A stretch of 7,965 bases of DNA from CAZRDB01 sp964598695 (lineage in GTDB: Bacteria; Armatimonadota; Zipacnadia; UBA1398), in the NCBI GenBank assembly GCA_964598695.1, contig CAZRDB010000214.1, positions 1-7,965 on the forward strand. Reading direction: 5' to 3'. Shown piece after piece: positions 1-5,000 of this stretch. A model generated the notes under the pieces. The model ran no database searches and was not told the origin of the DNA. It saw only the letters and a program-made list of their open reading frames with translations. A program made the translations under genes and the position numbers. Positions within the stretch are counted from its first letter, which is position 1. Each line of letters begins with the position of its first letter.

Positions 1-1
1 A

Positions 2-979
2 GCGGCAGTCGGTGCCGTAGCGAGACTGAGCGGGAAGGACGAACACGGAGGAGCGCTGCCGGCCGCTGTCGACGCCTACCTACGCAACGCCCCCCTCATT
101 GCGGCGCCCGACCCTCGCGAGAAGTCCACATGGGCCTCCGTCCTGAGAGAGCTCATGGCGCACCGGATCGACGTGCCAAAGGGCGCATCCAAGGCCTTCG
201 AGCACGAGGAGGGCGTGGCTGAGGCGACCGGTACCGCGCAGAGCTCGGTGGACGTCAAGCTGACAGGCCTCAGCGGGGTCACACTGCCACTCGGAGCGCG
301 ACGGATGCACACCAGTTGGGGCCGACTCAGGTCAACCGAGTACTCGGCCAGGCTGAGCACGGGCTTCCTTGGCGCCATCCCCATCTCCGACGGCACGTCT
401 GCGGCAAGCGCCAAAGGCTCCAGTGGCACGGAAGAGACCGCCAACCTCGGCGGCGCCATTGCCAGCCTCCGGTGGAAGGGTGGAGGTTGGCTGGGCTGGC
501 GTGCAGGCTGCGCCGTTGCCCTGCCACAGGGGACCGTGGAGTTCGCGGGGAACGTGGACCGGAGTTGGGCGGTCGCCGACGACGGCAACCTACTGGTCGG
601 CGCGAGCCTGTCCGCCCAGGCGCGCCTGTCGGGCGGGGCCCCCACCGGGCGCCGCGCCGATCTGTGGGGTGACACCGTCCGACTGCACTTCGGGCCCTAC
701 GTGGAGTGGCGGAAGTCCTTCTCTGGCGACAGGTGGGGCCTCTGTCTGCGGGCCGACCTCCCGTACACGCTGTACAGTCGCCTGAACGCTTTCCATCCCA
801 GCCTAACTGCCGACGTAACCCACCGTGAGAAGAAGGGCGACCACGATGCGGAGCAGCTCTGGCATCTGCGCATCATCTGGGGCGAGACGCCACCGGCCTG
901 GGACTGCGTCAGGCCGTCCCTCTGGGATGGCACCCCAGGCAAGCTCCGGATGGAGATCGGCCCCGAGTTCCGCTTCTAG
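2..979 (+). CDS. Putative outer-membrane beta-barrel-like protein, 5' partial
   Basis: The frame is open from base 2 to a TAG stop at 977-979, giving 325 visible residues, so the true start lies left of the window. The first internal ATG (155) has no Shine-Dalgarno and the frame reads through it, so I do not take it as the start. The first ~60 residues look helical and charged. From about residue 75 the protein is rich in Gly, Ser and alternating hydrophobic/polar residues, as in amphipathic beta strands (for example around LHFGPYVEWRKSF and WGLCLRADLPYTLYS). It ends in GPEFRF. A terminal Phe on a final amphipathic strand is the classic recognition signal for outer-membrane barrel assembly. 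The envelope role is inference, because I recognise no named family. The downstream lipoproteins on the same strand fit a cell-surface context. A periplasmic or secreted beta protein is the main alternative. Confidence 0.72.
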   Translation, partial: AAVGAVARLSGKDEHGGALPAAVDAYLRNAPLIAAPDPREKSTWASVLRELMAHRIDVPKGASKAFEHEEGVAEATGTAQSSVDVKLTGLSGVTLPLGARRMHTSWGRLRSTEYSARLSTGFLGAIPISDGTSAASAKGSSGTEETANLGGAIASLRWKGGGWLGWRAGCAVALPQGTVEFAGNVDRSWAVADDGNLLVGASLSAQARLSGGAPTGRRADLWGDTVRLHFGPYVEWRKSFSGDRWGLCLRADLPYTLYSRLNAFHPSLTADVTHREKKGDHDAEQLWHLRIIWGETPPAWDCVRPSLWDGTPGKLRMEIGPEFRF

Positions 980-1010
980 CGGTGTGTCGCCCCGCCCGAA
1001 CACCGGATGA

Positions 1011-1019
1011 GGAGGGGAG
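1011..1019 (+). promoter_or_regulatory. Strong Shine-Dalgarno sequence before ATG 1024
   Basis: GGAGGGGAG ends 4 bases before the ATG at 1024; counted from its GGAGG core the spacing is 8 bases. It is the best argument that translation starts here, although the protein that follows is unconvincing. Purine-rich runs are common by chance in DNA of this composition. Confidence 0.4.
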
Positions 1020-1023
1020 ATCC

Positions 1024-1536
1024 ATGACTCGACCATGCGTGGCCCTGTCGCCGGCGTCCAAGACGCTCTCGCTCCGTGCTGCCTCACGGACCCCGAACCT
1101 AGGCAGCTCGGCTGTTGCTCGCGCAGGGCTGAGCGCCTCGAACGGGCAGTGCCAGGAACAGGCCAACTGCCTCCTGGGCGAGTACGCGGGGAAGCCGAGT
1201 CCGGCCTCGGCGGTCGGGCAGGGCGCCTCGTCCGACGCAGGTCACGCGGGGGGCGCCCCCCACCCCGCGCGCAGGGCTTGGGGCCCCCAGGATCGCGAGT
1301 CGTTCGGCGGCAGTTCCTGGAGCCTGCCGTTGCGAGGCCGAGGCGAATCAGGACTGCTTCGGTGGGCGGTGTGGACTGCACCGGCGGCCTGTCGTGGACC
1401 TGACCCATCGGGGCAGGCGGTTCGGCAATGGCGCTGGGCCGCCTCGAATGATCCGCTCCGCGAGCGACGCTTCGCCGACCGGCCACCACGCCCGGCGCGG
1501 TCTGTGGAGCAATACGCAGGGCAAGCCGCGCCTTGA
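1024..1536 (+). CDS. Doubtful hypothetical ORF, possibly a decayed gene
   Basis: ATG 1024 to TGA 1534-1536 would encode 170 residues, beginning MTRPCVALSP. In favour are the strong Shine-Dalgarno at 1011-1019, its position 44 bases after the upstream stop, and mostly G/C third codon positions over roughly the first 90 codons. Against it, there is no hydrophobic core, signal peptide or known motif. The composition is Ala/Arg/Gly/Ser/Pro-rich, as in shadow frames, and third-position bias weakens in the last third (codons such as CAA, CCA, TCA, GCA, TCT appear). An overlapping frame at 1035-1403 is equally open. It could be a small orphan gene, a gene remnant with a lost frame, or chance. I cannot assign a function. 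Confidence 0.27.
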   Translation: MTRPCVALSPASKTLSLRAASRTPNLGSSAVARAGLSASNGQCQEQANCLLGEYAGKPSPASAVGQGASSDAGHAGGAPHPARRAWGPQDRESFGGSSWSLPLRGRGESGLLRWAVWTAPAACRGPDPSGQAVRQWRWAASNDPLRERRFADRPPRPARSVEQYAGQAAP

Positions 1537-1601
1537 GGTCGGCCCGCGACCAGAGTCGCGGTGCATGCCGACCCGAGCCATCTGGAACATGAAAGGAGCG
1601 A

Positions 1602-2378
1602 ATGGTGGGAATCTGCAGGGGTCTCTTGCTCGCGGTGGCGGGCATCTGCTTGGCGGCTGCCGGATGCTGCGGCCTACCCAACACAGGGGAGATAGTGCGG
1701 GTGGAACTCAGCATCGTCGGCAGCGATGGCAATGCGGCCACGTCCAATGTGCTTGGGCAGTACTCGGTGGCGACAAACACCGAGTCGACCGCCGAGAAGA
1801 GGGAGGCGGAATACGCCATCATTGCCCGGGCCTACGACGCTGACGGCCGCGTCGTCGGTTCGCTCGATAGCAACCGTGACTACGAATGGGCTGCCGTGCC
1901 CGTGGACGGCGCCAACCCGCACCTCACATGGACGACCGGCGACAGCGCTCCGCGCCGCACCTTCCGCGTCACGACTGAGGGCAAGGTGGACCTCAGCGCG
2001 CGGCCCAAGGGCAACGCCAGGTGCACCGGTGTGACACGGGTCTTGTCGGAGAAGACCGTCGCCGAGCACCAGCCGGAGGCGATCACGATCGACATCGCCT
2101 CGGCAGATACCGAGAGCGGCGCGTTCCTCCTCACAAGGGGGCAGACGTACCCCCTCCGTGTTACCGGCCGTGACGGCAACAGCGTGGATCTCGGCCCCGT
2201 GCTGGCCTCTCTGTGGTCTGCGGCGATCGACACGCCAGCGACCGCCCACCTCGAGCGCGATCCGGGCACGCTGGACGCGAGCGTGAAGGCGGTGGCTGCC
2301 GGAAGGTGCATGCTCTACGTGAATGTCGACAAGGGCAGCTACCATGAGTCCGTGGCCGCCGCAGTCATTGTTCGCTAG
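1602..2378 (+). CDS. Lipoprotein with two Ig-like (Big_2-type) repeats
   Basis: This gene encodes 258 residues. The ATG at 1602 is preceded by AGGAG at 1594-1598, and a lipoprotein signal begins at once, which fixes the start. The signal has Arg6, a hydrophobic core (residues 8-20) and lipobox AAGC at 19-22, so Cys22 should be the lipidated residue. It is followed by a second Cys and no +2 Asp. The mature part reads as two related beta-sandwich modules. Module 1 (about 31-150) contains a YAIIARAYDADGR strand pair and DYEW at 93-96. Module 2 (about 160-258) contains YPLRVTGRDGN, LWSAAIDTPATAHL, and a final G-x-C-x-L-Y-V strand. This matches the spacing of bacterial Ig-like group 2 domains (conserved Trp, VA-like strand, then a glycine before the last strands). 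Both modules resemble the single module of the next lipoprotein (2573-2953). The likely role is structural or adhesive on the cell surface or facing the periplasm. Function and partner are unknown. Confidence 0.87.
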   Translation: MVGICRGLLLAVAGICLAAAGCCGLPNTGEIVRVELSIVGSDGNAATSNVLGQYSVATNTESTAEKREAEYAIIARAYDADGRVVGSLDSNRDYEWAAVPVDGANPHLTWTTGDSAPRRTFRVTTEGKVDLSARPKGNARCTGVTRVLSEKTVAEHQPEAITIDIASADTESGAFLLTRGQTYPLRVTGRDGNSVDLGPVLASLWSAAIDTPATAHLERDPGTLDASVKAVAAGRCMLYVNVDKGSYHESVAAAVIVR

Positions 2379-2452
2379 GACCGTCCAGGTTCCGATCGCC
2401 CGGTCGCGTTGTTGTTCGCGCCCGCCCTGGCGTCCCACTGTCACTGTTGTCA

Positions 2453-2484
2453 CCCGGCCCCGGGCGGAACCCCCCGGGGCCGGG
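2453..2484 (+). terminator. Perfect 12-bp GC-rich hairpin between the lipoproteins
   Basis: CCCGGCCCCGGG (2453-2464) and its exact reverse complement CCCGGGGCCGGG (2473-2484) flank an 8-base loop. It lies 74 bases after the stop of the first lipoprotein and 88 bases before the start of the second. No T tract follows (CTGCGTCTGG), so it is not a classical intrinsic terminator. It may act as a U-tract-less terminator, an RNA 3'-end stabiliser, or an attenuator in the leader of the second gene. The inverted repeat is directly visible; its role is inferred. Confidence 0.5.
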
Positions 2485-2503
2485 CTGCGTCTGGAGACTA
2501 CCG

Positions 2504-2517
2504 CTCCCGCAGGGGAG
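2504..2517 (+). other. Small hairpin in the leader of the second lipoprotein gene
   Basis: CTCCC (2504-2508) pairs with GGGAG (2513-2517) across a 4-base GCAG loop. It lies 19 bases after the large hairpin and upstream of purine-rich leader sequence. It is too short to claim a function alone, but the two stems together make the 2453-2517 leader structured. Confidence 0.3.
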
Positions 2518-2546
2518 AGGCGGGGAGATGGGGAATAGGCGGGGAG
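2518..2546 (+). repeat. Short direct repeat AGGCGGGGAG in the leader
   Basis: The 10-base word AGGCGGGGAG occurs at 2518-2527 and 2537-2546, 19 bases apart. Both copies look like Shine-Dalgarno sequences, but neither has a start codon at proper spacing for a sensible ORF. The real lipoprotein start has its own GGGAG downstream. This may be low-complexity purine-rich sequence or a small duplicated regulatory element. Confidence 0.35.
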
Positions 2547-2560
2547 CCCATTCCACGATT

Positions 2561-2565
2561 GGGAG
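2561..2565 (+). promoter_or_regulatory. Ribosome binding site fixing the second lipoprotein start
   Basis: GGGAG lies 7 bases before ATG 2573. It decides between this start and an in-frame alternative start at 2447. The longer version would translate through the 12-bp hairpin and put 42 Pro/Gly/Arg-rich residues in front of the signal peptide. Confidence 0.65.
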
Positions 2566-2572
2566 TGATCCG

Positions 2573-2953
2573 ATGCGGAACACCCTGCGCCTGCTTCTCC
2601 TCGGCGGGATCATCGTCGTCCTGCTCAGCTCGGCCGGCTGCTCCAGCCTCTCGTCCATGGAGCCCTATGAGGTCCAGATCCGGATCGTCGGAGTCAGCAC
2701 CGTCGGCGGGGTTGCCTACCTCGAGGCGGGCCGCGACTACGACATCGAGGCGGAGACCTTCAACGAGAACGGCCGCCGCCTCTCCGAGTACAACGACTAC
2801 GAGGACTACGAGTGGGGCTCGAGCGACACCGATGTCGCCTTCATGCGCGGCAACGTCCAGACCGTCCGAGCGAGCCACGCGGGCACCTGCACCATCACCG
2901 CGACGCTCCGGGACGAGGGGATCGTCGGTACCGTCCGGGTCGAGGTCGATTAG
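2573..2953 (+). CDS. Small lipoprotein with one Ig-like (Big_2-type) module
   Basis: This gene encodes 126 residues. Starting at ATG 2573 gives a textbook lipoprotein signal: MRNTLR, a hydrophobic stretch at 7-19, and lipobox SAGC at 20-23 with Cys23 as the lipidated residue. Ser follows at +2 and +3, with no Asp retention signal, so by the E. coli rule it would go to the outer membrane; that rule may not apply here. Residues ~33-126 form a single beta-sandwich-like module: a YEVQIRIVG strand, YDIEAETFNENGR, the acidic patch ~73-80 ending in DYEW (78-81), GSSDTDVAF, then HAGTCTITATL and a final VRVEVD strand. The Trp, SSDTDVA and G-x-x-x-I-T-A-T pattern is typical of bacterial Ig-like group 2 domains. 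It looks like a shortened paralogue of the preceding lipoprotein, sharing the NGR...DYEW block. No enzymatic motif is visible, and a structural or binding role at the envelope is inferred. Confidence 0.88.
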   Translation: MRNTLRLLLLGGIIVVLLSSAGCSSLSSMEPYEVQIRIVGVSTVGGVAYLEAGRDYDIEAETFNENGRRLSEYNDYEDYEWGSSDTDVAFMRGNVQTVRASHAGTCTITATLRDEGIVGTVRVEVD

Positions 2954-3043
2954 TCTGCCGGGCGGGAGAGCGTCCTGTTACTGCTGGTGCGCGGGGCCAC
3001 CCTATCGGGCAGCCACGCGCTCTTGGCGTCGTCCGGCCGGCGT

Positions 3044-3060
3044 GCCCCGCCTATCGGGGC
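3044..3060. terminator. Hairpin at the convergent gene junction
   Basis: GCCCCG (3044-3049) and CGGGGC (3055-3060) form a perfect 6-bp stem with a 5-base loop. The minus-strand methyltransferase stop (3051-3053) lies in the loop. Its position between the converging lipoprotein and methyltransferase genes suggests a bidirectional transcription stop. Neither side has a real T tract (TTCTGTAGG follows on the plus strand), so intrinsic termination is uncertain. Confidence 0.35.
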
Positions 3061-3944
3061 TTCTGTAGGATCACGATGTACTGGTGGGCGATGTTCGGCA
3101 CGTAGGCGAACGGGTAGCCGTAGGGCCGTAGGCGGGTCCCCGCCTGGTACCAGATCTTCTCCCCCTTGAGCACGAAGCCCACGGCCTCGGCGGCCTGCGC
3201 GAGCGCCACGTTGGTGTAGATGTACCGCCCGCCCTGGTAGGCGTTCCGGACGATGACGGCCATGTAGCTGCGCGGCGCGAGCACGCGGTACAGCTCGGCG
3301 AAGACCGCTCCCATCCCGTCCACGTAGTCCTCGAACGTCTCCAGGTTGGCGAGATCGCCCTCCTCGTCCGAGTGCATGTCGTAGTCGGTGCGTCGGTTGC
3401 TGTGGGTCGCGTCGTACGCGCCGTTGCACATCGTGCGCTCGAGGTGGATGTTGTACGGGGGGTCGGTCGCGACGAAGTTGAACGAGCCCTCGGGCATCTG
3501 GGCGAGCACCGCGCGGCAGTCTCCCTGGTGCATCGGGAAGCGGGTCAGCCCCTCGCGCGCGCAGACCTCGTCGTAGACCTCGATCCACTTGGGGTTGACC
3601 TCGATCCCGACGCACTCCCGCTCCGGGTCGCAGGCCGAGGCCCCGATCAGGGTGCCGCCGACGCCCGCGAAGGGGTCGAGCACGCGGCCGCCGGGCTTGG
3701 TGAAGAACTCGATCAGCTCCTGCATCAGCCGCGGGGGCTTGCAGGCGCCATGCTGCTTGCGCAGTTCGTGGCCAAACTCCGGCGGGTAGGCGGTGGTGAT
3801 CACCGACTTGGTGAAGTAGAGCCACTCGCCCCCGGTGAGGGCGTTGAGGCCGTTCTTCGGATGGATCTGGCGCCCAGTCTCGATCGCCACGATGGGCGTC
3901 TCGACGGGGGCCGCGATCGCCACAGCGTTCCCGTTCCTTGCCAT
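3051..3944 (-). CDS. DNA adenine-N6/cytosine-N4 methyltransferase, no restriction partner in the window
   Basis: This gene encodes 297 residues and should transfer a methyl group from S-adenosylmethionine to the exocyclic amino group of adenine or cytosine in DNA. Visible motifs, in order, are: a motif X-like helix (KPPRLMQELIEFF, 69-81); motif I DPFAGVGGT (90-98), the SAM-binding loop; motif II GIEVNPKW (113-120), whose acidic residue should bind the SAM ribose; and motif IV DPPY (161-164), the catalytic signature of amino-methyltransferases. The order X-I-II-IV with ~60 residues between I and IV leaves residues 165-297 for later motifs and target recognition. The C-terminus (IAHQYIVILQKPR) has the strand-helix ending common in solitary methylases. 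The start is well supported: on the minus strand GGGGAGG (plus coordinates 3951-3957) precedes the ATG by 6 bases. Neither the neighbouring membrane protein nor any other ORF looks like a restriction enzyme. Adenine versus cytosine specificity and the target sequence cannot be read from the sequence. Confidence 0.93.
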   Translation of the reverse strand: MARNGNAVAIAAPVETPIVAIETGRQIHPKNGLNALTGGEWLYFTKSVITTAYPPEFGHELRKQHGACKPPRLMQELIEFFTKPGGRVLDPFAGVGGTLIGASACDPERECVGIEVNPKWIEVYDEVCAREGLTRFPMHQGDCRAVLAQMPEGSFNFVATDPPYNIHLERTMCNGAYDATHSNRRTDYDMHSDEEGDLANLETFEDYVDGMGAVFAELYRVLAPRSYMAVIVRNAYQGGRYIYTNVALAQAAEAVGFVLKGEKIWYQAGTRLRPYGYPFAYVPNIAHQYIVILQKPR

Positions 3945-3950
3945 TCGGTT

Positions 3951-3957
3951 CCTCCCC
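3951..3957 (-). promoter_or_regulatory. Ribosome binding site of the methyltransferase
   Basis: Minus-strand GGGGAGG, followed by the 6-base spacer AACCGA and then ATG. It confirms the start at 3944 over longer in-frame alternatives. Confidence 0.7.
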
Positions 3958-4121
3958 GCACGCGGCAGGCGCCGTTCCCCGCAGAGAAACCCCTCGCCCG
4001 AATCGCTCTGTTCAAGGCGCGTCCGGGTTCTCCTTTTTGCGCGATGGGGATCGAGTGGAGCCCGCGTGCGCCCGAGTGGGTGCGAGTAAGGTGCGAAGGG
4101 ACAGTGGGGCAGGGCGGTTGC

Positions 4122-5000
4122 TCAGGAAGGGATCTCGCGTGGTGGTGTGCCTCGCACCGCGTGGCGGTAGAGCGCGAGGGCGCCGATCGATGCCGCCACG
4201 GCCGAGGCGGGCAGGAACCAGTCGGCCGCGCCATCCCACAGTGGGCCGTAGGCCAGGCCGAGGCACAGAGGTCTTTGCAGGACGATGACCAGCGCGCAGC
4301 CGAGGCCGGCGACGAGGCCGTGGCTGCGCCCGCGGCTCGCGAGACCGGCCAGGGCGCCACACAGGATGCACGCCACGAGCAGCGCCGGCCCGAGGACGGG
4401 GCGGGTGGCGGGGGAGTCATGCACGAGCACCAGGAGGAAGAAGGTCGCCGCGACCGGCGCGACCCCCTCCCAGGCGACCCAGAGCCCGCGCGCGCCCGGC
4501 CGGCGCAGGAGCGCGTCGGCGAGGATGCCGCCGGCCAGCCCTCCCCAGACCGCCGGACTCAGGTGGTAGGCGATACCGAGGAACGAGTCGAGCTGGTGAG
4601 CCGGTGTGAGGGGCGGCGGGTAGTAGAACGGCGCGGCCCACAGCGCCGCCGCGAGCGAGGCGCCGGCCAGGGAGCGTGGGGCTTCGCCGGGGAGGGCGCG
4701 CGTCAGGACGAGGGAGGCGAGGAGGTACGGAACGGCGAGGAGCCACATCAACGCGGCCTGGAGGTTCTCGGGCGCGGCGGCGCTGGGCCCCCCCGCGAGC
4801 GGCGCCCAACCGGAGAGGGGGGCCGCGACGGCGATGAGGAGGACCTGGTAGCCGACGAGCGCGAGCAGTCCGACCAGCAGCGAGCGCCACAGGATTCCCA
4901 GCGCGAGTGGGGCCTCGCGCGCGGGCTCCTCATCGAGGTGGTGCGGGAGCACGTCGTCGTCCGTGGTCGTCGGTGGGCGGGTGTCCCGGGGCCGCTTCAT
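4122..5000 (-). CDS. Polytopic membrane protein of unknown function
   Basis: This gene encodes 292 residues, starting at the ATG (plus coordinates 5000-4998) that overlaps the stop of the upstream giant gene. A longer in-frame version reaching 5642 would run deep into that gene's coding DNA in another frame, giving Arg/Pro-rich shadow sequence, so I reject it. The N-terminus (1-33) is hydrophilic with acidic and proline-rich stretches and is probably cytoplasmic. About eight hydrophobic segments follow, near 36-60, 80-102, 109-126, 148-165, 176-194, 202-222, 228-250 and 260-280. A polar stretch, YPPPLTPAHQLDSF (127-140), lies between helices 3 and 4. I recognise no transporter, kinase or protease motif, and the family is unknown to me. 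Its coupling to a carbohydrate-active-like protein suggests a membrane function in the same process, but this is inference. The ribosome site is only a G-run upstream, as is common in translationally coupled genes. Confidence 0.85.
   Translation of the reverse strand: MKRPRDTRPPTTTDDDVLPHHLDEEPAREAPLALGILWRSLLVGLLALVGYQVLLIAVAAPLSGWAPLAGGPSAAAPENLQAALMWLLAVPYLLASLVLTRALPGEAPRSLAGASLAAALWAAPFYYPPPLTPAHQLDSFLGIAYHLSPAVWGGLAGGILADALLRRPGARGLWVAWEGVAPVAATFFLLVLVHDSPATRPVLGPALLVACILCGALAGLASRGRSHGLVAGLGCALVIVLQRPLCLGLAYGPLWDGAADWFLPASAVAASIGALALYRHAVRGTPPREIPS
4997..5000 (-). promoter_or_regulatory. ATGA stop-start overlap coupling two genes
   Basis: On the minus strand the four bases ATGA contain the start of the membrane protein gene (5000-4998) and the TGA stop of the giant protein gene (4999-4997). 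Such overlaps usually mean one transcript and re-initiation by the terminating ribosome. Confidence 0.85.

Larger units (their letters stand above)
980..1601. other. Poorly explained 622-base interval between two plus-strand genes
   Basis: This stretch separates the beta-rich protein from the first lipoprotein. It contains one doubtful ORF (1024-1536, listed separately) and a 14-base GC palindrome at 1248-1261. A weak 6-bp inverted repeat (CGGTGT at 980-985 with ACACCG at 1000-1005, loop 14) directly follows the upstream stop and lacks a T tract. All three plus frames and the minus frames give Arg/Pro/Gly/Ala-rich translations with no recognisable motif. This is what high-GC noncoding or decayed coding DNA produces. 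No tRNA or other RNA gene was recognised. Confidence 0.6.

Noticed and set aside
803..1822. Minus-strand ORF of 339 codons across the end of the first gene, the unexplained interval and the first lipoprotein
   Set aside because: It overlaps two supported plus-strand genes, lacks a ribosome site, and gives Arg/Pro/Ser-rich sequence without motifs.
2447..2572. In-frame upstream extension of the second lipoprotein to an alternative start at 2447
   Set aside because: It would translate through the 12-bp hairpin and bury the lipoprotein signal behind 42 Pro/Gly/Arg-rich residues. ATG 2573 has its own GGGAG at 7 bases.
3945..4121. Promoter for the methyltransferase, with TTGAAC at 4010-4015 (minus strand) as a -35-like element
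   Set aside because: At 17 bases' spacing the -10 position reads GGGTTT, far from a consensus box. No second clear element is visible, so I do not annotate a promoter in this 177-base gap.
3051..5000. Restriction-modification pair made of the methyltransferase and the adjacent membrane protein
   Set aside because: The neighbour is a polytopic membrane protein without nuclease motifs, and 177 bases separate the genes.
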